From: Bradyrhizobium sp. 1(2017)
GTDB taxonomy: Bacteria; Pseudomonadota; Alphaproteobacteria; Rhizobiales; Xanthobacteraceae
Assembly: GCF_011602485.2 (NCBI RefSeq)
Contig: NZ_CP050022.2
Coordinates: forward strand, 3,182,001 to 3,246,000
Direction: 5' to 3'
Length of the DNA stretch: 64,000 nt
Shown here one piece after another: positions 26,316-35,572 of the stretch. The notes below the pieces were generated by a model. The model did no database searches. It saw nothing but the letters and a program-made list of their open reading frames with translations, and was not told the DNA's origin. Within the stretch, counting starts at the first letter, position 1; every line of letters begins with the position of its first letter. The translations under genes were made by a program, and so were the position numbers.

Positions 26316-26500
26316 CGGCTGCCTACGAGAGGCAGATGCTTGCTTCGCCGGATCAGCAAATCTTCCTGGCCGATCCGGATAGCCGTTCGCTGGCAACCAG
26401 CGGCCGCGGATCCGGCGTTGTCGGCTACAATTTCCAAGTCGCCGTCGATACCGACCATCACCTGATCATCGCGGATGAGGTGACGAACAGCGGCTCTGAC
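26316..26500 (+). pseudogene. Internal fragment of an IS1182-like transposase
   Basis: The plus strand reads [20 protein letters not shown] then SGVVGYNFQVAVDTDHHLII, the central DDE-domain region of IS1182-type transposases (D-P-D-A-R-S, G-Y-N-x-Q-x-A-V-D). Both ends are lost; homology stops after VTNSGSD. It abuts the truncated recombinase, so one event probably destroyed both. Confidence 0.65.
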
Positions 26501-26624
26501 CCATACCGGACATGGACCCTAGCTCGGCCAAGCCAAAGCGGTCTCAGAAAATGACTGTTTCAGCGTGTTGATTGGCCGGAGGTAGCGGGCAGGTGAGCGA
26601 GTTGTGGTTGTCTGGGGGCCTTCG

Positions 26625-26638
26625 TTGATCTACGTCAA
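26625..26638. promoter_or_regulatory. FixK/FNR-type box (TTGATCTACGTCAA)
   Basis: Matches TTGAT-N4-GTCAA. Its centre lies about 62 bases before the ATG of the DUF3124 gene, the distance expected if the box sits near -41.5 of a class II promoter with a short leader. Confidence 0.6.
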
Positions 26639-26693
26639 CGCGACCAATTGCGACACGTATCCCATGGTGCGCGCATGGATAGAGAACAGTACG

Positions 26694-27209
26694 ATGAAAA
26701 AGGTCGCTGTAATCTTAGCTCTAATGCTCTTGGCGGCAGCAGGTGTGAGTGGTCAGCCCGTTCTGCTTCCATCTAATATTGCGCAGTTTGCAAGTTCTAT
26801 GACAGATCTTCCGCACGAGCCTTTAACTGTTCGTGGAAGGATTTACGTCCCAGCACATTCAAGTCTGCTAGTACGCGACGAAAGTACTAGGTTCGACTTT
26901 TCCGTAACGCTTGCCGTGCAGAATACCTCGGACAAGAGAACGCTCGTTATCGAGCGAATTGACTTTTTCAATGTGGACGGCCAACCAATCGAGAAGTATC
27001 TATCGCGACCGATTGCGTTGAAGCCTTACGGCGCAATCCAGATTGTGGTTGCGGAACGAGATTTGCGCGGAGGTCTAGGTGCAAATTTCATTGTAGACTG
27101 GTCCTCGACTGAAACAATCGATGAGCCGTACGTCGAGGCCGTCATGATTGGTGGACCGGGCACAACGGGCATCAGTTTTGCTTCAGTCGGCCGAAAGGTC
27201 GGCCGGTGA
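26694..27209 (+). CDS. DUF3124-family exported protein
   Basis: A 171-residue protein with a signal peptide (KKVAVILALMLLAAAG). The mature part reads LTVRGRIYVPAHSSL, FSVTLAVQNTSDKRTLVI, then DLRGGLGANFIVDW and EAVMIGGPGTTGISF, matching my memory of DUF3124. Molecular function is unknown. I chose the ATG at 26694 for the signal peptide. A FixK-type box lies at the class II distance, which would make this an oxygen-limitation gene. The third positions are less GC-rich than in the neighbours. Confidence 0.8.
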   Translation: MKKVAVILALMLLAAAGVSGQPVLLPSNIAQFASSMTDLPHEPLTVRGRIYVPAHSSLLVRDESTRFDFSVTLAVQNTSDKRTLVIERIDFFNVDGQPIEKYLSRPIALKPYGAIQIVVAERDLRGGLGANFIVDWSSTETIDEPYVEAVMIGGPGTTGISFASVGRKVGR

Positions 27210-27552
27210 GTGCAATAGTTTCGACCGCGTTTTCAGCCGAGCACGCCTAGCAGGGGTCGCTGCTAAGCGAGGATTTGTTGCCGACCACGAATGGCAGCAG
27301 CCTTTGTGTCGGGGCAATCTCAACCATGATAATCGCTTTCGGGCTGGTGTCCACTTGGAAGTCCTTGTCGGAGAGTGCATGCAAACGAAAATGGTGAAGT
27401 GGGATTAAAGCCCGCCAGAGTAGCGTGATGCTTTGGACGTGGCGGACTCAACTTGGTTGAGGCGCCGCGGTTGGGCCGTGACCCGATTCAGACTTTGGGC
27501 CGGTGGTATGAGCTCTTTCACGTATGCACATTGAAGAAACTGAGGCTCTGTT
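27210..27552. other. Intergenic stretch without recognisable features
   Basis: Open frames here are short, lack ribosome sites and match nothing I know. I saw no FixK-type box and no hairpin that would mark the promoter of the following cardiolipin synthase gene. Confidence 0.4.
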
Positions 27553-28995
27553 ATGGGTTTTGTACAGATTGTCTCGCATTGGCTTGCTTGGGTTTTCCTT
27601 CTCAGCGAATGGGCAATCCGGTTGGTCATGCTCGCCGTCGTGCCATTCAGGCGCACCCCGGCAGCAGCCAAGGGCTGGCTGCTGTTGATTTTTTTCGAGC
27701 CCTGGATCGGCTTGTTGCTCTATGTCCTTATTGGGCGGGCGACGATGCCTCGACCACGTATTGAGCAGATGGCCAGAGTGCCGCAAGCCTTGGCCAAGGT
27801 TCGCGAGCGCCTGCTTAAACATCCAAATATCTTCCACCCCGAACTCTCGCCGGGACTCGAGTGGACGGGTTATCTGGCAGAAAAGCTGGGGCGCATGCCG
27901 ACTTTTGCCGGAAACGCGGCGGAGATCATGGTCGATTACGATGCCATCTTTGCTCGACTGGTGACAGACATCGATCGCGCGAAGAACCACGTCCATTTGC
28001 TGTATTTCTTGTTTATCGCTGATGCTGCAACAGCTCCGGTAATCGCCGCACTGGGCCGAGCGGTCGAGCGAGGGGTGGTGTGCCGGGTGCTCGTGGACTC
28101 ACTAGGCTCTCGTTCTGGGTTGCACATTCTGATACCTAAATTGACCGCATTGGGAGTCGAAGTCAGGGAGATGCTCCCCGTCGGCCGCTTCCGCTCCAAG
28201 CGAAAACGACTGGACCTGCGCAACCACCGAAAAATTGCGATCATAGATGGTCGGATCGCATTTACCGGATCACAAAATCTGGTCGCCGCTGATTTCGTCG
28301 GAGGGGTCACTTACGAAGAACTCGTGCTTCGTCTCACGGGTCCGGTCGTTCTGCAGTTGCAGTACATTTTCGCCACGGACTGGTTCTTGGAAACCAACGG
28401 GGCACTCGAGAGCGGCAACATTTTTCCCGATCCTGAAATCACCGGATTGATTCCCATTCAAGCCTTGGCGAGTGGGCCGGATTTCCCAATCCAAAACAAC
28501 CAACGTTTCATAGTTGCTTTGATTTACGCCGCTCGCAAACAGGTCAAGATCACCACGCCGTACTTTATTCCTGACGAACCGATGCTTCAGGCCTTACAAA
28601 CCGCCGCGCTTCGCGGCGTTGACGTCCACCTCATAGTTTCCGAAACAGGGGATCAAGTTCTCGTGTCGTGGGCCCAGAGATCGTACTACAAGGAGCTGCT
28701 CGAGGCTGGGATCAAGGTCCACCTCTACCAAACGAGCTTTCTCCATGCCAAGCTCCTGACCATCGACGATCATATCGGCCTGGTTGGTACAAGCAACATG
28801 GACATCCGCTCGTTCGTTCTCAATGCCGAGCATATCCTCGTGATACATGATCCGGGCATGACCGGTCGGCTGAAGACTGAACAGAGCCGCTACATCTCCA
28901 ATTGTCGGTCACTCGATTTGCAGCAATGGCGTCAGCGGCCTTTCCGACTCAAACTCGCGGAACATCTGGCCCGCCTAGCAAGCCCGCTCCTGTGA
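27553..28995 (+). CDS. cls: Cardiolipin synthase, phospholipase-D type
   Basis: A 480-residue membrane enzyme. Two hydrophobic N-terminal helices (VSHWLAWVFLLSEWAIRLVM and LLLIFFEPWIGLLLYV) precede two PLD/HKD motifs: NHRKIAIIDGRIAFTGSQN and LHAKLLTIDDHIGLVGTSNMD. It condenses two phosphatidylglycerols to cardiolipin. The length matches bacterial Cls (about 480). Cardiolipin content often changes under stress, which fits the channel and envelope genes around it, but no shared promoter is visible. Confidence 0.9.
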   Translation: MGFVQIVSHWLAWVFLLSEWAIRLVMLAVVPFRRTPAAAKGWLLLIFFEPWIGLLLYVLIGRATMPRPRIEQMARVPQALAKVRERLLKHPNIFHPELSPGLEWTGYLAEKLGRMPTFAGNAAEIMVDYDAIFARLVTDIDRAKNHVHLLYFLFIADAATAPVIAALGRAVERGVVCRVLVDSLGSRSGLHILIPKLTALGVEVREMLPVGRFRSKRKRLDLRNHRKIAIIDGRIAFTGSQNLVAADFVGGVTYEELVLRLTGPVVLQLQYIFATDWFLETNGALESGNIFPDPEITGLIPIQALASGPDFPIQNNQRFIVALIYAARKQVKITTPYFIPDEPMLQALQTAALRGVDVHLIVSETGDQVLVSWAQRSYYKELLEAGIKVHLYQTSFLHAKLLTIDDHIGLVGTSNMDIRSFVLNAEHILVIHDPGMTGRLKTEQSRYISNCRSLDLQQWRQRPFRLKLAEHLARLASPLL

Positions 28996-29267
28996 CGAAT
29001 GAAAGATTGGACGCGAGCAGGTTGGGCTCGCACCTCAGATGCCGCAATGAGCGCTAATAAGATGACCGCTGTTCTCATTTTTCATCTTCTCACATTGGGG
29101 CGTTTTGCGATACGGGCGCTTCTCGAGCCTCGGCGTGCTAGCCTCTTAGCGGGGGAAATCCCACACTCCCTTGATGCTAAGTTGTCGTGCGCGTGTCTTC
29201 AACTGAATAGAACGGCCGCTACACACGCGAGAGCTAACATCAAGTCATCGGGGCACCGAAGAATGTC

Positions 29268-30710
29268 ATGACCCCCATAAGCGGAGCACGCCGACTCGGG
29301 CGGAGATATAGCGATCACCTGCTTACGGCGCTGGCCATAGTGCTCGCGCTCTATATGTTCGTATTCGCACCGTTTCACGCGATGGGCTTCTTTATATTTC
29401 ATGGTTTCATCACGATCGCTTTGGTCGGCATCATTGGTGCAATGATCGCAATCGCGGACCGCCCGGTGGCGCTTTACACGATGGCGGTCGGGCTTGGCGC
29501 TAATGGTGCTGTTTTGTTTCTGCATCTGTTTTACCCGCCATGGCCGTACAACCTCTACATAATGGCGGCAGCCTGGCTTGGGATTTCGATCTCGTTCGGA
29601 GTGGTCGTCGCTGAAGCGGTGTTTGGAGGTGGCCGCATCACCTACCATCGTATCATAGGTGCGATCCTGCTGTATTTGCTCATCGCGTTGGCTTTTGCGA
29701 CGCTCTACATATTTGTCGGATTGCTGTTTCCTGAAGCCTTCAAGGGAATAACATTTGCAGACGATTGGGGCGTTGGCAGCGCGGCCATTTATTTGAGTCT
29801 GGTCACTCTGACCTCGACGGGATACGGCGACATCGTTGCGGTGCATCCGATCGCACGAAGCCTGTGCAGCATCGAAGGCATAATTGGTCAACTTTTTCCC
29901 GCAATCCTGTTAGCGCGGCTTGTCACGCTCGAACTAAGTCAGAGCAGTCCTAACGAGAAGTCAGTGAACGTTCCTTCAACTACTCTTGGAGAACCCGCGA
30001 CAAGCAGCGCAGTCGACGGTGCGATAAAGCTCGGCTTCGCCGACAGCATGCGGACCTTCGGGCGAGACTATAGCGACTGGTTGCTCACATTATTGACCGG
30101 GCTGCTCGCGCTCTACATGTTCGTATTTGCACCACTGCATTCATCTGGTGTCTTTGCATTTCACGGTTTCACAATCGGCGCGCTTATCGCCATGATCGCA
30201 GCCATGCTCGTCATTTCGGATCATCGGGTCGCACTCGCGATCATGTCGGCGGGAGTCATCGCCAACGTGGTGGTCCTGGTGTTGCGCCTGCTTTATGAGC
30301 CATCGGTGTTCAATATTGTTGCCATGGCCGGTGGCTGGCTTGCTATTGTGATTGCTCTCGGGGCGGTAGTTGCGGATGCCGTGTTCCGGCGTGGCCGCGT
30401 TACCTATCACCGGATCGTTGGCGCTGTCCTGCTCTACCTGCTGATCGGACTAGGATTCGGAACGCTGTTTGTCTTGGTCGGGCTGTGGTTTCCAGATGCT
30501 TTCAAGGGAATAAGTTTTGCGGATGACTCGGCCCTCGCGAGTTCGGTCTATTATCTGAGTTTGATTACGCTCACATCTACCGGCTTTGGCGACATTGTCC
30601 CTGTTCATCCGTTAGCGCGCAGCTTATGCAACATCGAGAGCGTGGTCGGCCAGCTATTCCCCGCAACGCTGCTGGCAAGACTCGTCGCCCTCGAACTGAG
30701 AGACTCGTAG
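29268..30710 (+). CDS. Tandem-duplicated potassium-channel-like membrane protein
   Basis: A 480-residue protein made of two homologous halves (about 1-225 and 245-480). Each has several hydrophobic helices, a YHRIIGAILLYLLI/YHRIVGAVLLYLLI segment, and a pore loop, TSTGYGD at residues 182-188 and TSTGFGD at 436-442. Each half ends with GQLFPA-(I/T)LLARLV-(T/A)-LEL. Related single-unit proteins are Ion_trans_2-type channels of about half this length. The filter reads S-T-G-Y/F-G-D rather than the classical T-V-G-Y-G-D, so selectivity is uncertain. The two halves could form a pseudo-tetramer as a dimer. Confidence 0.85.
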   Translation: MTPISGARRLGRRYSDHLLTALAIVLALYMFVFAPFHAMGFFIFHGFITIALVGIIGAMIAIADRPVALYTMAVGLGANGAVLFLHLFYPPWPYNLYIMAAAWLGISISFGVVVAEAVFGGGRITYHRIIGAILLYLLIALAFATLYIFVGLLFPEAFKGITFADDWGVGSAAIYLSLVTLTSTGYGDIVAVHPIARSLCSIEGIIGQLFPAILLARLVTLELSQSSPNEKSVNVPSTTLGEPATSSAVDGAIKLGFADSMRTFGRDYSDWLLTLLTGLLALYMFVFAPLHSSGVFAFHGFTIGALIAMIAAMLVISDHRVALAIMSAGVIANVVVLVLRLLYEPSVFNIVAMAGGWLAIVIALGAVVADAVFRRGRVTYHRIVGAVLLYLLIGLGFGTLFVLVGLWFPDAFKGISFADDSALASSVYYLSLITLTSTGFGDIVPVHPLARSLCNIESVVGQLFPATLLARLVALELRDS

Positions 30711-30733
30711 CTCGACCGAATCGAATGGGGCAC

Positions 30734-30754
30734 TTCGGCTTTGGCCTAGCCGAA
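30734..30754 (+). terminator. Hairpin after the channel gene
   Basis: Perfect 7-bp arms TTCGGCT and AGCCGAA with a 7-base loop, 24 bases after the stop codon. There is no T-tract, so it would need Rho or act as an RNA-stabilising stem. Confidence 0.4.
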
Positions 30755-31223
30755 CCGCTCTGATCTCGTTGTGATGCCGGCTATTGGCGGCAACTCGGAC
30801 GCCGGCTGTGTTCGCTTCGGCCATCGCTTGTGACTCTCCTGGGTAAATTCGAGCATAGGCCAGGTCGGCATTCGGCTCTGGTCGGTGCAGTGTCTCAGTA
30901 CTTGCCGTGCCCATCCCGTTCGCTTTTGGAAGATTATTCTCATGGCCGTAAGCTCGGTTTTGCGGGGCGAACCGCGAACCATTCGTGGCAGTGGGGAATA
31001 ATCTTCTCCGGCTGGGGGAGCGCTACCGAGACGCATTAAACCGGTGGGAGCTGCGTAGCCGATGGCGGATATCTTGTTGGGAAAGTCCGGCGTCACGACT
31101 GCTGAGCGGCTCGGCGTTCTGCGCGCGTCACGTCCCGGGCCGCTTGTCGACGTGGGCGAGCGATGACCAAGGTCCGCCGTGGTGCAATCGCGTTTGGTTT
31201 GTTCTTCCCGCGATCATTTCTGA
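30755..31223. other. Intergenic stretch, nothing assigned
   Basis: Open frames on both strands are short, overlap one another and lack ribosome sites. I see no recognisable protein, box or repeat. Confidence 0.4.
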
Positions 31224-31511
31224 TCAGCCACGGTGAGCGGACATCTTCAGTACCCATCGCGAGGTCTCAAATGGGCATGAAGCGGAAGAGGACATGACCG
31301 GATGTCGGGGCGCGAACACAGGCGGCGTCTTCATTGTCCCGCGGTTGACGCCCACTTCTTTGCATTCATTGTAGGTCTTGAAGTTGGCTCCGTTTCGGCA
31401 GCTCGCTGGATAGGTCCCGAAGCCGCCGCCAGAGATGGAACACGCTACAGCAACCTTGAGCGCAGTGGGCGGAGCTGCTTTAGGGGCGGCATTGGCAGAG
31501 GTGATCGACAT
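31224..31511 (-). CDS. Small hypothetical protein
   Basis: A 95-codon frame beginning MSITSANAAPKAAPPTALK then VACSISGGGFGTYPASC and FKTYNECKEVGVNRG. The first 60 residues have ordinary codon use for the genome and Cys residues spaced as in small exported proteins; the start may lack its signal peptide because of decay. The last 35 residues look random. It may be a frameshifted remnant. Confidence 0.35.
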   Translation of the reverse strand: MSITSANAAPKAAPPTALKVAVACSISGGGFGTYPASCRNGANFKTYNECKEVGVNRGTMKTPPVFAPRHPVMSSSASCPFETSRWVLKMSAHRG

Positions 31512-31682
31512 AAGGGTTCACCTGGCAAGGAGAAAACATCAAAGTCTTCGGCGCCGTCTTCTCCAAAATGGAGGATAGCCTTCCGCTACGGGCCGATTTT
31601 GTTGCAAAAGTTGGCTGTTATCGATGGATCGTTCGGCCATCTCGCTAAGGACGACCGGCTTTGATCCGCCGGTCGAGACGCT

Positions 31683-32590
31683 CTCTACGCAACTCCAACT
31701 CTACGCGGTGCACACAGCTTGTGTCGGTGGCGGCCGTGCGACCAGGCTCGCGAGCCGCCGCAGGTTCTGAGCGATGGCGGCCAGAACAAACTCATCCTGG
31801 GCGCCTCGGGGGCCACGCAGTCGCAGTCAGCCGAGCCTCAGGATGCGCTTCAGGTGTGCGAACCGCATCTCAATCTTCTTTCGCTCACGTCGCGATTGCT
31901 CGAAGCCCTCGGTGCCAGCAAAGGAGCGTGCAATGTCTCGGGCGTGTTCATGGACGTCGCGCGGGATCTTGCGCGAGGGCTCCTTTGGGGAGCACTGCGG
32001 TTTGAGTGGGCATCCATCGCTATCGAGCTTGCTTGCGCGTTACAGAAGCGTCTTGCCCTTGTGTACTGTGCCGCTCGTCCCGAGCCGCTTTCCACCTGGG
32101 CAGTGGTAGACGTTGCTGGCCGTATCATATCGAAAGTCGTTGCGCGAGAAGGTGCCATCCTCTCGCTTTGACTTGTCGATGACCGGAATGTGTGGCGTGA
32201 TGTCCTTCTCGACCAGCCAGTTCAGCATCGGAGCCGATCCATAAGCGGTATCGGCCGCGAGCCGCTCCGGCTTGAGGCCAAAACGCTCCTTCATCGTGCC
32301 GAATGGATGTTCGACCGTCTCCCGACGCTGGCGCATGGCTTCTGGGTTTGCATCAAGCCGCTGCTGCACGGCCTCGAGCAGATGCTCGTGATCACCATCG
32401 TGTAAATTCGCCGCTCTGGCCCCGTCGTGCACTGCGATTTGAGCGAACAATTTTGACAGGCCGTGGTCCAGTAGCGCCGCAGCATCTTGCCGTCTTCGCT
32501 TGTGTAGCGATATCGCAGCCGCTCCCCAGCTGGACAGCGGTAGGCGTCCTAGCGCCTCATCGATTCCCCCACAGAATCACGGGAGAATCA
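31683..32590 (-). pseudogene. Chimeric, broken IS1182-like transposase remnant
   Basis: Reading the minus strand from 32590: AYRCPAGERLRYRYTS, KMLRRYWTTACQNC and SQCTTGPERR come from the Cys-rich part of one transposase. After a frameshift near 32400 come HEHLLEAVQQRLDANPEAM and EHPFGTMK. At about 32289 the frame joins ERFGLKPERLAADTAYGS, the middle of a second transposase type, which continues to ERKKIEMRFAHLKRILRLG and QNLRRLASLVARPPP with in-frame stops near 32043 and 31830. So two related elements were fused and then decayed. I could not find terminal inverted repeats. Confidence 0.7.
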
Positions 32591-32741
32591 TAACAGCACC
32601 CCAGCGTTTTCACACAGCCAGGGTCAAAAGCGGCCGTGGCGCACCATGCCTCGATTGGTCCGCCAAGGGCCAGGATGAAGCATGGCTCCAGCACATTGGC
32701 CTGGCCAGATAACGGGCGACGCCTGAGACATTGGTTTCAAC

Positions 32742-32969
32742 TCAGATGGCAGCTCCGGCCAGCAAGAACGCGCCGCCAAGCGCGACCATCACAAGTCCAG
32801 GCCAGTTCGATTTGATGCCGAAGCCGCTGCCCGGTCTTTCAGGCTCCAGCGTGTCTCGCCCGGAGCGAAGCCGCTTTCCACCGCTGAGTCGGCTTCGCCA
32901 GATGGGTTGAAATGCCATTTGGAACACGCCGCCGAAAACAAGGAGCGCACCAAGCCATATGAGGGTCAT
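32742..32969 (-). CDS. Small two-helix membrane protein
   Basis: A 75-residue protein with two hydrophobic helices (LIWLGALLVFGGVFQMAF and GLVMVALGGAFLLAGAA) around a basic loop. AAAGGAGG lies 6 bases before the ATG at 32969, one of the best ribosome sites in the window, so the longer frame to 33197 is not used. Function unknown; it sits alone between IS debris and a truncated transporter. Confidence 0.65.
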   Translation of the reverse strand: MTLIWLGALLVFGGVFQMAFQPIWRSRLSGGKRLRSGRDTLEPERPGSGFGIKSNWPGLVMVALGGAFLLAGAAI

Positions 32970-33319
32970 GCTCGCCTCCTTTACCCGCCAACGCCGAGAG
33001 GTTGCTGGACCGAGAACCCCCGGTCCATTCAGCATCTGTCCGCTGCTCTCGGAATCAGAGAACGCGGGTGCTTTCCTGCCATGATTCCGGAGCAGCTCCG
33101 CAGATTGCGCAGACCGCGTCACCTGTATGCGGTACCAAGAACTTTTCTCGGAGCGTCTGTATTCAGCACCGCAAGTGCATTGCACAACCGTCACCATCCC
33201 GGTGATATGTGCTTCGGATCAGGAATTTCCAGCCGCAACTTTCCTTGTTCTCTCGCGAGTTTGGCCGGCGCGCTTAGGGAAGTCCGCTTGGGGTCAAAAG
33301 CAGGGGTCAGTCTATCAGT
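32970..33319. other. Intergenic stretch next to a truncated transporter
   Basis: No supported gene. The bases just before 33320 (ggggtcaaaagcaggggtca) replace the missing N-terminal half of the transporter and probably mark a deletion or insertion junction. Confidence 0.4.
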
Positions 33320-34114
33320 CGGGCGGCGTCCGAAGGCCTCGACGTCTACGTCACCAGCAAGGACATCGACGGAAAGACGCTGACCGAGATAGCCGGGCGC
33401 CCGGAGGCGCGTGGTGTTTTTGTGCGCAAGATCACCCGCGGTGCGACCGCCATCGATATTCCTATTCTGCCCGACACTGAGCTGCAGCGGGGCGATATAG
33501 TCACTCTGGTCGGACGCACGCCGGAGATAGCGGCGGCGACGAGAATGCTGGGCTATCCGGACCGTGCGACCGACATGGCAGATATCGCGTTCATCGGCGC
33601 GGCCGTTACGCTCGGCGCCGTCCTCGGCACGCTGGTCTACACCATCGGCAGAGTGCCTCTTACGCTGGGCACCTCCGGCGGCGCGTTGATCGCCGGACTA
33701 GTCTTCGGCTGGTTACGCTCGGTGCGGCCGACGTTCGGACGGATTCCTTCATCCACCGTGTGGTTCATGAACTCGGTCGGCTTGAATGTCTTCATTGCCG
33801 TGGTCGGCATCTCGGCGGGGCTCAGCTTCGTCGCCGGACTCGAACTGCTTGGCTTCAGCCTGCTGCTCTGGGGCGTGGTGGCCACGATCGTCCCAGTGAC
33901 CTTGGCGATGCTGGTTGGAAAATACGTCTTCCGATTCCACGACGCCATCGTGCTGAGATGCTGCTGCGGGGCTCGCACGACGACTGCTTCGCTGGGCATG
34001 GTGACTGATCGGGCTGGAAGCAGGATTCCCGCACTGGGCTATCCCGTTCCCTACGCGGTCGCGACTACGACGCTTGCGCTCGGCGGGATGGCACTGGTTA
34101 TGCTGTTGGGCTAG
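33320..34114 (+). pseudogene. 5'-truncated AspT/YidE-type transporter
   Basis: The frame starts abruptly with a TrkA-C-like regulatory domain ([41 protein letters not shown]) and continues into the second membrane half ([29 protein letters not shown]). The N-terminal membrane half and first regulatory domain are missing, and there is no credible start. It most resembles the intact paralog at 51399-53087. It is one of four AspT-like genes or remnants in this window. Confidence 0.75.
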
Positions 34115-34490
34115 GTCACCTGTCAGACTGGTTTTGTGCGCCAGGAAGCGCGCGGAACGCTCGATTTGGATACGACGACCTATGTCGCCTTTGGGTCACA
34201 ATCGGCCGATGGCAGCCCATCCTTGGGCAGCATCTTACCGCTGCTAGAATCTACATCCTCGGGGGCAGTCGGCGGAGCTACCGAAACGACTCCGATGCAC
34301 GGTGTCACGCGAGCTGCGAGTCTGATTATAGCCTGTCGCCGACACCGATGCCCCGCGGACGCGACGGCTCCTAGAGGCAAATCTGGCGCGGCCGATAATG
34401 CGTTAATGTTCGCAATTGGCCCGGTGCCGTGCGGAAAGCGGCGGTCCTTTCTTCACGCACCTCGTGTCCGAATTGGAGGCGGTATCACAC
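34115..34490. other. Intergenic stretch, nothing assigned
   Basis: The gap between the truncated transporter and the convergent fabI-like gene shows no recognisable coding sequence, hairpin or box. Confidence 0.4.
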
Positions 34491-35546
34491 CTAGTCAACG
34501 ACGTGATATCCGCCGTCGATATAGATGGTGTCGCCGGTGATCAGCCGAGCCACATCGTGAGCTAAAAACGCCGTTGCTGCGCCGACGTCTTCAATGCTCA
34601 CAAGCCTGCGTGCCGGGGCCTTGGCCTTCGCCTTCTCGAGCAGCTTATCAAATTCAGGAATGCCGGACGCCGCCCGGGTCGCAAGAGGCCCCGGAGAGAT
34701 GGCATGAACACGAATGCCTTTCGGACCGAGTTCTGCAGAGACGTATCTGACAGCGCTTTCCAGCGCAGCTTTGGCGACTCCCATGACGTTGTAGTTCTTT
34801 ACGACGGTCCGGCTGCCATAATACGTCATCGTAAACAGGGTTCCGCCTTTCTTCATCAGTGGTTCAGCCAAATGAGCCATCCGAAGGAAGGTCCAGCAAG
34901 AAACCTGCATGGTCGTCAGAAATCCCTCCAGGGGAACGTCGACTAGTCGGCCGTGCAGCGCCTGCTGTGGAGCGAATGCAATCGAATGCACAACAAAGTC
35001 CAGTTCGCCCCAATCCTTGGCGATTTTCTCGAACACGGCTTCCATTTGTCCCGGGGCGCGGACATCAAGCGGCATCACGATGGAGCACTCGAGCGCGCGC
35101 GCTAGCGGATCAACGTGCTTCTTGGCCTTGTCGTTGAGGTAAGTGACCGCGAGATCCGCACCGAACGCGCGGAAGGCTGCCGCACAACCCCATGCAATAG
35201 ATTGCTCGTTTGCGATGCCAACGACGAGCCCCTTTTTCCCTTCCAGCAGCTTGGCCCTCACGGCTGGAATCAGTCGAGCCTTGCCATTATTCGGTATGTC
35301 GAGGGGCTCTCCACGCGCGTACCTCTCGGCAGCCTGCTTCAGGATGTTGAAGGCTTGGTGTCGATTCTTGGCTTCGGCAGTTCTTGCGACTTCCTGACCG
35401 TTCACCTTCAGCTGTCCTTCGCCCCATGGAGCTACATTGATTTCGAACCGGTCCTTGCCAAGGATTGTAAAAAACTGCTGAACCGTGGCTCCTCTACCTG
35501 TTGGCATCTCCTTATTGGGTTCCCAATTCGCAGTGTGTAGCGGCAT
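34491..35546 (-). CDS. fabI: Enoyl-ACP reductase (FabI-like) with an extra N-terminal domain
   Basis: A 351-residue protein. Residues from about 98 onward are FabI: GLVVGIANEQSIAWG, HSIAFAPQQAL, then the Y-x6-K pair Y252/K259 in NYNVMGVAKAA and the end GDTIYIDGGYHVV. FabI itself is about 260 residues. The first 95 residues form an added domain (VQQFFTILGKDRFEINVAPW, HQAFNILKQAAERYARGE) that I do not recognise. It is the last gene of the pfl operon, 26 bases after focA, so it may be an oxygen-limitation isoform adjusting fatty-acid synthesis or redox balance. A longer frame to 35912 lies inside focA and is not credible. Confidence 0.88.
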   Translation of the reverse strand: MPLHTANWEPNKEMPTGRGATVQQFFTILGKDRFEINVAPWGEGQLKVNGQEVARTAEAKNRHQAFNILKQAAERYARGEPLDIPNNGKARLIPAVRAKLLEGKKGLVVGIANEQSIAWGCAAAFRAFGADLAVTYLNDKAKKHVDPLARALECSIVMPLDVRAPGQMEAVFEKIAKDWGELDFVVHSIAFAPQQALHGRLVDVPLEGFLTTMQVSCWTFLRMAHLAEPLMKKGGTLFTMTYYGSRTVVKNYNVMGVAKAALESAVRYVSAELGPKGIRVHAISPGPLATRAASGIPEFDKLLEKAKAKAPARRLVSIEDVGAATAFLAHDVARLITGDTIYIDGGYHVVD

Positions 35547-35572
35547 AGCAATGACCTTGGATAAGTTGCTGA

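Noticed and set aside
28999..29271. 90-codon plus-strand frame between cls and the channel gene
   Set aside because: It has no ribosome site, its codon use and composition look random, and it ends over the start of the real gene. I found no domain.
31661..32171. Plus-strand frames over the IS remnant
   Set aside because: The minus strand carries recognisable transposase sequence, so these are complementary-strand artefacts.
34136..34540. 134-codon plus-strand frame convergent with fabI
   Set aside because: It has no ribosome site or domain and overlaps the C-terminal coding end of fabI.
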